Shown here one piece after another: positions 7,909 through 15,997 of a DNA stretch of 64,000 nucleotides. The notes under the pieces were generated by a model. The model had not been told where the DNA came from, made no database searches, and was given only the letters and a program-made list of their open reading frames with translations. The stretch covers positions 29,362 to 93,361 of the forward strand of contig NZ_JAOQMX010000011.1 in assembly GCF_025960985.1 (NCBI RefSeq), in the 5' to 3' direction. Position 1 is the first letter of the stretch; each line of letters begins with the position of its first letter. The position numbers were made by a program, and so were the translations under genes. The DNA is from Flavobacterium psychraerolatum (GTDB lineage: Bacteria > Bacteroidota > Bacteroidia > Flavobacteriales > Flavobacteriaceae).

Positions 7909-10095
7909 TCAGACTGGAATATAAAAAATAAAAGTAGTTCCAATATTGATTTCACTTTTCGCATAGATGTATCCGTGGTGATTTTCAACTATTTTTTTAC
8001 AAATAGCCAAGCCAACTCCTGTACCTTGATACTCTGTTTTTCCGTGGAGGCGATTGAAGAGTAAAAATATTTTTTCGGCATGTTCTTGTTCAAACCCAAT
8101 ACCATTGTCTTTAAACTCAAACTTATAGAATCTTTTGTTACTTTTATCTTTAATTAAAATATCAGTTTTAGCGATTATTTCAGAATAAGATAATGAAATT
8201 TGTGGAACAATGTCCTCTTTCGAATATTTTAATGAATTACTTAATAAATTAGAAAATAACTGTTGCATTTGAAAATCAACACCCTGGATGGTTGGTAATT
8301 TAGTATTCAAAATTATTGCTTTTTTATCTTCTATATTTTGTGAAAGCTCTAATAAACTATCGGCAAACACGTCATTTAAGTCTGTTCTTACAAGTGTAGT
8401 TTCAGACCTACTTGTTTTTGAATATTGGAGTAAGTCATTTATAAGTACACGCATTCTATTGGATGCACTTTCTATTCGGGATAAGTACTCTTTTCCAAAT
8501 TCAGATAGATTACTCTTTTCCTTATCATTTATTCTAGAAATAAAAGTCTGAATTTTTCGCAGTGGCTCCTGTAAATCATGACTCGCCACATGGTTGAATT
8601 CGTTTAATTCTTTTATATTTTGTTCTAATTCTCTATTTCTATCTTTAAGCTCTAAGCTTTTGTTGAAATCTTCGGTAACATCCTGAGTTGTTCCAATCAT
8701 GCTTTGCGTTCCTGTAGAATCGATGAAAGAAGTAGCACTAGTTCTAAAGCGTCTAATTTTACCATCTTGTCGGATGACACGAAAGTTTATCGTAGGAAAA
8801 TATTGTTCTACCTGTGCCTTTTTGTGGGCATTGGTAACGATGTTTTTGTCTTCTGGATGTACTGATTCTAGAAATTTTTCTGCAGTTGGATGAAAAGACT
8901 GTGGTTCGAAACCTAATAATCGGAATTGATTGTCTGAATAAAAATAATCCAAACTATCGTAGTTTAATATCCAACAACCATATTTACCTAGTATTTCTGA
9001 TTGTTTACTAGATTCTTCGAATATTTTAAGCTCATCATAATTTTGCTGGAGTAATTTGGTTTTGTTGTCTTCGACCGTAATATCCTCTGTAACCCCAAGT
9101 ATCGATTGATTTTCTAGTTTATCAGTAAATAATTTCCCCGTAGCTCTTAACAAGCGAACTTCTCCATCAGGACGTATAATTCTAAAATAAGAATAAGGTA
9201 GTTCTTGTGTGTTTAATATTTTTTTGACAATTTGATTTGCAATTTCTATATCTTCGGGGTGTACAAATTGATTGAAATTTTCTGTGTTAGCTTCAAATGA
9301 TTGTGGAGCAACACCAATAATACGATAAAAATTATCAGAGAATATTATTTTACCAGTGTTTAAATTCCATTCCCAAGTACCGAATTCAGAAAGTATTTCC
9401 GCTTGGTAACTCAAAAATTGTGATTTATTTAATTCGATATTTGTCACTTGCAACCTTTCAACATCTTTATTAGTTTTGTAATAAGCAAAAATCAAGACTA
9501 ATAGGGTAATAAATATGATACTCAAAGTTAGTATAGGAGTTAAGAAAACCTGACTTTTATAGAGTTCATTTCTATTTTTCAAGTATACTTCCTCAAGCGC
9601 AATCATCTCATTTAATTTAGTTCGAATTTTTGCTAGTAATTCAGTACTTTCTTTAAAATTTTGCTTAAAAAAATAATTTTGGCGTTTATCTACATTTGCA
9701 TTTGTATCAGAGTAATTGTCAATAAATTCATAACGTTTATTAATAATTTCAAATAGAGACTCTAGTTTTCTTTGCTGAATAGGATTATCAGTAGTAAGTT
9801 GCTTTAATAATAGAAAAGAATTATTGACATTTTTTGTAGCTATTTGGTAAGGCTTTAAATAAAGACTATCCTTTGAAATCAAATAACCTCTCATGCTATT
9901 TTCAGAGTCCTTAATATAGGAAAATAAGTGTTCCAATTCCAGATTAACCTCATAAGTATGCATAAGTATTTTGGAGGAATCTGAAATATTTTTAATATGT
10001 TTTACGGAGATAACAGCTATAAACAGTAGAACTGTCAAGCTTATAGCAAATATAATTTTGTGATATACTGAGGATTTATATCTGTTAGTTTTCAT
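7909..10095 (-). CDS. CHASE3-PAS-PAS sensor histidine kinase
   Basis: 728 residues. TM1 at about 13-31, then a periplasmic CHASE3 domain with the signature ENSMRGYLIS (65-74), TM2 at about 183-205, PAS/PAC domain 1 (about 235-345, FRIIRPDGEVR) and PAS/PAC domain 2 (about 365-478, FRVIRQDGKIRRF), a HisKA dimerisation box NHVASHDLQEPLRK with phosphoacceptor His506, and a HATPase_c domain ending GVGLAICKKIVENH. It would autophosphorylate in response to an unknown periplasmic or cytoplasmic cue. It follows the response regulator gene by three bases and the AraC-type gene beyond, forming a three-gene signalling unit. The kinase type resembles phytochrome-like kinases that pair with stand-alone receivers. 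Confidence 0.92.
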   Translation of the reverse strand: MKTNRYKSSVYHKIIFAISLTVLLFIAVISVKHIKNISDSSKILMHTYEVNLELEHLFSYIKDSENSMRGYLISKDSLYLKPYQIATKNVNNSFLLLKQLTTDNPIQQRKLESLFEIINKRYEFIDNYSDTNANVDKRQNYFFKQNFKESTELLAKIRTKLNEMIALEEVYLKNRNELYKSQVFLTPILTLSIIFITLLVLIFAYYKTNKDVERLQVTNIELNKSQFLSYQAEILSEFGTWEWNLNTGKIIFSDNFYRIIGVAPQSFEANTENFNQFVHPEDIEIANQIVKKILNTQELPYSYFRIIRPDGEVRLLRATGKLFTDKLENQSILGVTEDITVEDNKTKLLQQNYDELKIFEESSKQSEILGKYGCWILNYDSLDYFYSDNQFRLLGFEPQSFHPTAEKFLESVHPEDKNIVTNAHKKAQVEQYFPTINFRVIRQDGKIRRFRTSATSFIDSTGTQSMIGTTQDVTEDFNKSLELKDRNRELEQNIKELNEFNHVASHDLQEPLRKIQTFISRINDKEKSNLSEFGKEYLSRIESASNRMRVLINDLLQYSKTSRSETTLVRTDLNDVFADSLLELSQNIEDKKAIILNTKLPTIQGVDFQMQQLFSNLLSNSLKYSKEDIVPQISLSYSEIIAKTDILIKDKSNKRFYKFEFKDNGIGFEQEHAEKIFLLFNRLHGKTEYQGTGVGLAICKKIVENHHGYIYAKSEINIGTTFIFYIPV

Positions 10096-10098
10096 AAA

Positions 10099-10545
10099 TT
10101 ACAAGCGAAGTAAAAAATTGTCTTTATTCATTCCATTGGTATGGTATTGCCAATTGATGACCACAACATCTGATAGTATTTTTTTCAAGTCATTGAAGTT
10201 ACTCGGTTTTTTGATATAAATATTCGCCCCTAGAACAAAGGTGTTTTCAATATCTTTCTCAGAAGATGATGTTGAGTAAATGGCAATGGCAATATCTTTG
10301 AACGCGTTATTTTTTTTGATGGCTTCCAAACATCCTATTCCGTTAAGAATGGGCATATTCAAATCCAGAAAAATAATGTTGGGTAAAATGGTGTCTGGAT
10401 GGTTTAAGTAAGTTAAAAGATCTTTTCCATTGTTTACCGTATTTACTTTTGTATTTATTTTGAGCTCATCAAAAGCATCTGTGAAAAATAACCTGTCATC
10501 TTCGTCGTCATCCGCCAAAGTTATAAGTATAGAGTCGTTTTGCAT
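10099..10545 (-). CDS. Stand-alone receiver (Rcp1-type response regulator)
   Basis: 148 residues, a single REC domain. The acidic cluster ADDDEDD (11-17) and phosphoacceptor Asp61 in IIFLDLNMP are present, as are the conserved threonine/serine (YSTSSSEKD) and lysine (IKKPSNFNDL). There is no output domain, so it acts by protein contact or as a phosphorelay intermediate. Its stop is three bases before the kinase ATG and its start is six bases after the AraC-type stop, implying one transcript and a partnership with the adjacent kinase. Confidence 0.93.
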   Translation of the reverse strand: MQNDSILITLADDDEDDRLFFTDAFDELKINTKVNTVNNGKDLLTYLNHPDTILPNIIFLDLNMPILNGIGCLEAIKKNNAFKDIAIAIYSTSSSEKDIENTFVLGANIYIKKPSNFNDLKKILSDVVVINWQYHTNGMNKDNFLLRL

Positions 10546-10551
10546 AAAGTA

Positions 10552-11118
10552 TTAATTTATATTTTGAGAATTGATTTCTCTACGTTTTTTAATGATTCTT
10601 TGAAAAGCAGATGGAGTGATTCCTGTTGTATTTTTGAACTGTGAGCTCAAATGTGCAACACTAGAGTAATTAAGTTTGAAAGCAATTTCAGTTAATGATA
10701 ATTGTCCACTAATAATCAATTGTTTGGTATATTCTATCTTTTGTAAAATGATAAAATTCTCGATCGAAGTATAAGTTATTTCAGAGAATAAATTGGACAA
10801 ATAGCCGTAACTATGGTTTAGTTTTTCAGCTAGATATACTGAACTTTTTACATTTACGGTAACATCTTCTGTAAAAACCATTTCGATAATTAAATCTTTT
10901 ATCTTTTGAACCAAAATTGTTTTCTGATTCTCCACAATTTCAATTCCATATGGATTTATTGCATTTGCAAAATCAGTTAATTGATCTTCCGAAACGACGT
11001 TTAAAAACTCGACTTCCCCAAAACCTAAAATTCTATATTTTAGTTGAGAGCTTTCCAATTTCTCTTCTAGTATTCTATTGCAAATACGATTAAAATCAAA
11101 TTTTATAAAAACCTTCAT
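10552..11118 (-). CDS. AraC-family transcriptional regulator
   Basis: 188 residues. Residues 95-180 contain the double helix-turn-helix: LAEKLNHSYGYLSNLFSE followed by LSLTEIAFKLNYSSVAHLSSQFK and the AraC signature GITPSAFQRI. The N-terminal 70 residues (MKVFIKFDFNRIC...) have the beta-alpha-beta composition of a small sensory fold, not the usual cupin. First gene of a unit with the receiver and CHASE3 kinase; it may be the transcriptional output of that module, although there is no receiver of its own. No clear promoter consensus was found upstream. Confidence 0.88.
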   Translation of the reverse strand: MKVFIKFDFNRICNRILEEKLESSQLKYRILGFGEVEFLNVVSEDQLTDFANAINPYGIEIVENQKTILVQKIKDLIIEMVFTEDVTVNVKSSVYLAEKLNHSYGYLSNLFSEITYTSIENFIILQKIEYTKQLIISGQLSLTEIAFKLNYSSVAHLSSQFKNTTGITPSAFQRIIKKRREINSQNIN

Positions 11119-11215
11119 TTTATTTGTTTTTTACGAAATTAATCAAAAAATAGTAAAGACTATAATGGTTGTTTTATTGTTTATTAAATAATTTGCTTAC
11201 TGCGCTTTTTATGGG

Positions 11216-12307
11216 CTAATTATCTTCTAAATCGTCATCATAGACAACTTTATTAGTGAAATATTTGTCTTTTGCTTCCCCTAATAAAAAACCAAAACCT
11301 TTCAAGTGTTCTGTATGGTCAAAAATAACTTTTAAAGAAGCGGTGATTGGTAAGGCAAGAATCATTCCTGGTATTCCCCACAACATAGAAAAGAGTACAA
11401 TTGATAAAATCGAAACAAAGGCATTGAGTGATACCTTAGTTCCTGTAATTTTTGGGGTGATGAAATTTCCTTCTAGAAATTGAATAAAACCAAAAATACC
11501 AATTACTCCAATGGCATACCAATAAGAATCTTTTGTTGCTAAGGCAATCAATGCTGGTAAAAGAGAACCAATTATTATACCTATGTAGGGTACAAGTAGT
11601 AGTAATGCACAAAGGAATCCGAAGAATATAGGATATTCGATCCCTAAAATTAATAATCCAATGCTATTGAGTACCCCTACAATTGCCATAACACTTACTA
11701 ATCCTAGAAGGTAATTTTGTTGTACTTTGTAAACTTCCTTCACAATTCTTCGCATTTCTTCTTTCGGGCAAAACTCAGCTGTGATTCTATAAATAAAACT
11801 GACTAAGAAATTTCTATAGAGCAAAAATAGAAACATATACAATGGGGATAAGATAAAATCGCTCAATACACCACCAGATTTAGTTAAAAATTGCATGATT
11901 TTACTAGAATTTTGCTTCACTATTTCTTTGGCTTTCAATTCACTATTACCAACAATGTCTTTACTACTAACACCTATAGTTTTTTCTAAATCTTTGAGCA
12001 TTGGGGTTATTTTTTGCTCGATTTGAACATAATATTTACTGCTTTTGCTCATTATTTCTTCGAATTGAATTCCGATTAAAACAAAAACTGCAAAAATAAT
12101 GATAGTGAATATTGTGATGGCCAAGGTGATGGATAATATACGATTGAAGCGTAATTTTGTTTCGAAAAACTTTACAATAGGAAAAATCAAGACGCTCAAA
12201 ATGATGGAAAAAAGTAATGGAATAATGAAGTCTTGAAGTACAGATGCAATGAATACGATCAGAACTATTCCTAATAAATTGAGCGAGAGGTGATTTTTAC
12301 TTTCCAT
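11216..12307 (-). CDS. AI-2E family transporter
   Basis: 363-residue polytopic membrane protein of the AI-2E/TqsA/PerM family. Hydrophobic segments at about 8-30, 32-52, 58-85, then a long amphipathic stretch (90-145), then helices at about 148-165, 200-225, 228-258, 262-280 and 300-330. The conserved FLLVPYIG-like motif (ALLLLVPYIGIIIGSLLPAL) is present. Family members export small molecules or Na+/H+, so transport of autoinducer-2 itself is not implied. Lies downstream of csbD, separated by a terminator, and ends before nothing co-directional until 11118; probably monocistronic. Confidence 0.9.
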   Translation of the reverse strand: MESKNHLSLNLLGIVLIVFIASVLQDFIIPLLFSIILSVLIFPIVKFFETKLRFNRILSITLAITIFTIIIFAVFVLIGIQFEEIMSKSSKYYVQIEQKITPMLKDLEKTIGVSSKDIVGNSELKAKEIVKQNSSKIMQFLTKSGGVLSDFILSPLYMFLFLLYRNFLVSFIYRITAEFCPKEEMRRIVKEVYKVQQNYLLGLVSVMAIVGVLNSIGLLILGIEYPIFFGFLCALLLLVPYIGIIIGSLLPALIALATKDSYWYAIGVIGIFGFIQFLEGNFITPKITGTKVSLNAFVSILSIVLFSMLWGIPGMILALPITASLKVIFDHTEHLKGFGFLLGEAKDKYFTNKVVYDDDLEDN

Positions 12308-12334
12308 AATTCTATTGGTTATTTATGTTAAGAT

Positions 12335-12383
12335 AGCCTATTGATTTTAATTCACTAAAATAGGAATTAAAAACCAATAGGCT
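12335..12383 (-). terminator. Hairpin after csbD
   Basis: Two arms (12335-12353 and 12364-12383) pair almost perfectly, AGCCTATTG with CAATAGGCT plus a TTTTAATTC/GAATTAAAA inner part with one mismatch and one bulge. It separates the dps-csbD pair from the AI-2E gene. Confidence 0.65.
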
Positions 12384-12412
12384 TCTAGTTTTTCAGCATG
12401 AAAAGATTTGAA

Positions 12413-12598
12413 CTATAATTCTGAAATCATTTTTTTAACTTCTTCTTTAGATTTTCCTAGTTTCTGTTCTAATTTCCCAAGCATTTCATCTTCTTTTCCT
12501 TCCGCATATAACAAATCATCGTCTGTTAAATCAGCATATTTTTGTTTCAATTTACCTTTTAATTCATTCCAATTTCCTTTGATTTCTTGATTGTTCAT
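12413..12598 (-). CDS. CsbD-like stress protein
   Basis: 61 residues: NNQEIKGNWNELKGKLKQKY, then DLLYAEGKEDEMLGKLEQKLG, the classic CsbD pattern (EIKGNWxxxKGKxKxKxAxLT...DxxxxxGKxDEL). CsbD is a small general stress protein of unknown mechanism. It follows dps by 34 bases with no promoter consensus between, so both probably share the dps promoter. Confidence 0.93.
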   Translation of the reverse strand: MNNQEIKGNWNELKGKLKQKYADLTDDDLLYAEGKEDEMLGKLEQKLGKSKEEVKKMISEL

Positions 12599-12632
12599 AA
12601 TTTCTAATATTTATATTTATAATTTATTTCTG

Positions 12633-13106
12633 TTATTTATTGTTGCTGTATCGTCTCAAAATCCAAGCTTGAGCTTCATGTTTTTGAATGATTCCAGTTA
12701 AAAAATCTGCTGTTCCAAAGTCGTCTGTTTCATCAGTTTCCTTAATGAATTCACGAATTTTGCTAATCATGGCTCTATAGTCTTCTAATAATTCTTTGAC
12801 CATTTCTTCTTTGTCTTTATATTCAGCACATTCTTTTAATATTGAAAGTTCTGTAAATTCAGCCATGGTTCCAATAGCATTTTCACCAAGTTTTCCGATT
12901 CTTTCGGCTACTTCATCAATTATTAATTCTAGTTCATTATATTGACCTTCAAAAAGTTTGTGCATTTCCATAAAACTAGTTCCAGCAACATTCCAATGGA
13001 ATTTTCGTGTCTTTACATATAAGACCATTTCACTAGCTAAAACTACAGTAAGATTTTTAACAATCGTTTTCATTTCTTTTTGAGGCATTCCTAATTTAGT
13101 ATCCAT
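12633..13106 (-). CDS. dps: Dps-family ferritin-like DNA protection protein
   Basis: 157 residues, usual for Dps. The ferroxidase ligand motif is visible: RKFHWNVAG then MHKLFEGQYNELELIIDEVAERI, giving the His, His, Asp and Glu ligands shared across subunits. The protein should form a dodecamer that oxidises Fe(II) with peroxide and stores iron, and in some bacteria binds DNA. First gene of a dps-csbD unit with a -7 box at 13146. Confidence 0.95.
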   Translation of the reverse strand: MDTKLGMPQKEMKTIVKNLTVVLASEMVLYVKTRKFHWNVAGTSFMEMHKLFEGQYNELELIIDEVAERIGKLGENAIGTMAEFTELSILKECAEYKDKEEMVKELLEDYRAMISKIREFIKETDETDDFGTADFLTGIIQKHEAQAWILRRYSNNK

Positions 13107-13145
13107 TTTATTATATGTTTTTATTATTAATTTTTTATTGCTTTA

Positions 13146-13153
13146 CAAAGATA
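13146..13153 (-). promoter_or_regulatory. dps promoter, -7 box
   Basis: TATCTTTG on the minus strand fits TAnnTTTG, 40 bases before the dps ATG. No TTG at the expected distance, which may mean an activator is required. Confidence 0.5.
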
Positions 13154-13328
13154 TCACAGTAATAGAGATGAGGATTTATACAATTATTTTCAATCATTAT
13201 AAAATTTCTATGTCATTGAAAATGTATTAAAAAGTAAGGAAGATAACTTATAAAAATTTTATAATTAAAATATTGGAATTCAATAAGATAATTTAATAAA
13301 GCTATAAAATCTCTTATTGTAAAAAAGT

Positions 13329-13336
13329 TATTTTTG
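13329..13336 (+). promoter_or_regulatory. Promoter -7 box of the DNA repair operon
   Basis: TATTTTTG matches TAnnTTTG, 19 bases before the ATG at 13356. No TTG at the usual distance. Confidence 0.45.
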
Positions 13337-13355
13337 ATAATCAAATTAGAATATC

Positions 13356-14366
13356 ATGATAACGCCATTATTAGCCTTTAATGAAAATGGAATATATTGT
13401 TCCATTGCAGATGTATATTTAGATCCGTGGAAACCGGTAGATAAAGCTATCATCACACATGGTCACGCAGATCATTCGCGCTGGGGTCATAAAAAATATA
13501 TCACTCATAAAACAAACGTGCCAATAATTGTGCACCGTCTAGGTAATATAAATGTAAGTGGTATAGAATGGAACGAAAGTTTTATCATCAATAATGTTAA
13601 ATTTTCACTGCATCCTGCAGGTCACATTATAGGAAGTTCACAAGTCAGAGTAGAACATAAAGGAGAAGTCTGGGTATTTACAGGAGATTACAAAACAGAG
13701 GATGACGGCATATCTGTCCCTTATGAAGTTGTGAAATGTAACACCTTTATCACCGAATGTACTTTTGGTTTACCCGCATTCAAATGGATACCCCAAGCTG
13801 AGGTTATGGAAAATATTAATAATTGGTGGTTAGAAAATCAAGCAGAAGGCAAAACCTCAGTGTTATTTGGGTATTCTTTAGGGAAAGCCCAGCGATTACT
13901 AAAATATCTCAATCCTGAGATCGGACGAATTTATACTCATGGAGCTATAGAAAATATGACAAATGTATTACGACCATTGGTTGACTTTCCCCACACTACT
14001 TTGATCACTCGTGATACAAAAAAAGAGGATTTTGTGGGTAATATCGTTTTGGCACCACCAAGTGCACATGGTGGTACTTGGATAAGAAAAATGACGCCAT
14101 TTGTAACAGCATCGGCGAGTGGTTGGATGGCTTTTCGAGGGGCAAGAAGAAGGCGTGCTGTTGACAAAGGTTTTGTATTGAGCGATCATTGTGATTGGTA
14201 TTCATTATTGGACAGCATCAAAGCAACTGGTGCAGAAAAAATTATTTGTACACATGGATATACCGATATTTTTTCAAAATATTTAAGAGAGTTGGGATAT
14301 GATGCTAGAACTGAAAAGACACAATATGAAGGAGAATTATCTGAAATTGATAAGACGGAAGAGTAA
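13356..14366 (+). CDS. Ligase-associated MBL-fold DNA exonuclease
   Basis: 336-residue metallo-beta-lactamase-fold nuclease. Zinc motif HGHADH at 35-40, later metal ligands in PAGHIIGS, FTGDY and SDHCDW, and the basic loop RGARRRRAVDKG. This family (ligase-associated DNA exonuclease, related to Artemis/SNM1 and CPSF nucleases) is found next to an ATP-dependent ligase, Lhr-like helicase and PdeM phosphoesterase in many bacteria. It is the first of those four genes here and starts 23 bases before the ligase gene. Role: end processing in DNA repair, by family. Confidence 0.92.
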   Translation: MITPLLAFNENGIYCSIADVYLDPWKPVDKAIITHGHADHSRWGHKKYITHKTNVPIIVHRLGNINVSGIEWNESFIINNVKFSLHPAGHIIGSSQVRVEHKGEVWVFTGDYKTEDDGISVPYEVVKCNTFITECTFGLPAFKWIPQAEVMENINNWWLENQAEGKTSVLFGYSLGKAQRLLKYLNPEIGRIYTHGAIENMTNVLRPLVDFPHTTLITRDTKKEDFVGNIVLAPPSAHGGTWIRKMTPFVTASASGWMAFRGARRRRAVDKGFVLSDHCDWYSLLDSIKATGAEKIICTHGYTDIFSKYLRELGYDARTEKTQYEGELSEIDKTEE

Positions 14367-14389
14367 CGCCCTTTTTATACAGTATACTT

Positions 14390-15991
14390 ATGAGGAATTT
14401 TGCAGATTTAATAAAAACATTAGATAGTACCAACAAAACAACTATTAAAGTAGAAGCCTTAACTCAATATTTTCTACAAGCTTCTCCAGAGGATAAAGTA
14501 TGGACTATCGCCATTCTTTCGCATCGTCGTCCATCGAGGCCAGTAAACACCACTTTACTAAGACTTTGGGCCAATGAACTGGCTAATATACCCATGTGGT
14601 TGTTTGAAGAAAGTTATCATATAGTGGGAGATTTAGCCGAGACTATAGCATTGATTATTCCTACCACAAAAGAATATTCAGATAAAAGTTTAACAGAATT
14701 CCTTCAAGAAATAATAGCCTTAAAGAAAAAAACCGAAGAGGAAAAAAAAGCATACTTGCAGCTAAATTGGTTGGCTCTAAATTATTATGAGCGTTTTGTT
14801 TTCACAAAATTAATCACGGGTAGTTTTAGAGTTGGTGTTAGTCAAAAATTAATGACAAGGGCTTTGTCTAAAGCAGAAAATGTTGACGAGGATATTTTGG
14901 CTTATAAATTAATGGGGAATTGGGATCCTAATAAAATTACTTTTCAAGAATTAATTTTGGATGAAAAGAGTAGTGATTATTTATCAAAACCTTATCCGTT
15001 TTACTTAGCGTATCCTATTGAAGGAGAAGTAGGTAATTTAGGAAATAGTGACGAATGGTCAATAGAGCATAAATGGGATGGTATCCGTTCACAAACTATC
15101 ATTAGAGAAGACGAAATTTTTGTATGGTCTAGGGGAGAAGAGTTGGTAACAGACAAATACCCGGAGTTTCAATCTTTATTAGGTATTGTTCCAAATGGTA
15201 CCGTAATTGATGCTGAAATATTAGCTTTTCCAAATGGTGAAATAGGAACTTTTAATGATTTGCAGAAACGAATTGGTCGCAAGACAATCTCTGCAAAATT
15301 ATTAGAGACCAATCCCGTTATTTTAAAAGCTTACGATATTCTTGAATGGGAAGGAAGAGATATTAGAAATCAAACCTACGAATATAGAAGGAAAATTTTA
15401 GAAAAATTAGTTGAGGATGTAAAGGATAAAAATTTACCTTTTTATTTATCTGAAAGGGATACTATTACTTCTTGGGATGAAGTAGCAGCAGAACGAATGC
15501 TAGCAAGAGAAAAAAGAAGTGAGGGATTAATGATCAAGCGTACTAATTCTACGTATCAAGTAGGTAGAAAAAAAGGAGATTGGTGGAAATGGAAATTGGA
15601 ACCACTTGTAATAGATGCTGTTTTAACTTATGCCATGAGAGGAAGCGGTAGACGTAGTAATTTATTCACAGACTATACTTTTGCTTTATGGCAGGAAAAC
15701 GAAGTAGGAGAGAAAGAATTAGTAACTTTTGCTAAGGCCTATTCTGGTCTAACAGATGCGGAGTTTCGAAAAGTGGATGACTTTATAAAGAAAAATACTT
15801 TAGAAAAATTTGGACCTGTGCGTAGCGTGACACCCCAACTAGTTTTTGAAATTGGTTTTGAAGGGATCGCTCTTTCTAAAAGGCATAAAAGTGGAGTTGC
15901 TACTCGTTTCCCTAGAATACTTCGTTGGAGACAAGACAAAAAGATAGCGGAGGCTAATACGATTGAAGATCTGAAAAGCATGATAATTTAA
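14390..15991 (+). CDS. ATP-dependent DNA ligase
   Basis: 533 residues. N-terminal helical domain (1-200), adenylation domain with motif I EHKWDGIR and nucleophile Lys228, motif III-like DAEIL/ILEWEGRD, motif IV SEGLMIKR and motif V WWKWKLEP, then an OB-fold domain with the final motif PRILRWRQDK. It seals nicks through AMP-lysine and DNA-adenylate intermediates. It resembles the LigB/LigC-like ligases of the Lhr-associated repair cassette, not LigD, since primase and nuclease domains are absent. Gap of six bases to the helicase gene. Confidence 0.95.
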   Translation: MRNFADLIKTLDSTNKTTIKVEALTQYFLQASPEDKVWTIAILSHRRPSRPVNTTLLRLWANELANIPMWLFEESYHIVGDLAETIALIIPTTKEYSDKSLTEFLQEIIALKKKTEEEKKAYLQLNWLALNYYERFVFTKLITGSFRVGVSQKLMTRALSKAENVDEDILAYKLMGNWDPNKITFQELILDEKSSDYLSKPYPFYLAYPIEGEVGNLGNSDEWSIEHKWDGIRSQTIIREDEIFVWSRGEELVTDKYPEFQSLLGIVPNGTVIDAEILAFPNGEIGTFNDLQKRIGRKTISAKLLETNPVILKAYDILEWEGRDIRNQTYEYRRKILEKLVEDVKDKNLPFYLSERDTITSWDEVAAERMLAREKRSEGLMIKRTNSTYQVGRKKGDWWKWKLEPLVIDAVLTYAMRGSGRRSNLFTDYTFALWQENEVGEKELVTFAKAYSGLTDAEFRKVDDFIKKNTLEKFGPVRSVTPQLVFEIGFEGIALSKRHKSGVATRFPRILRWRQDKKIAEANTIEDLKSMII

Positions 15992-15997
15992 CTGAAT

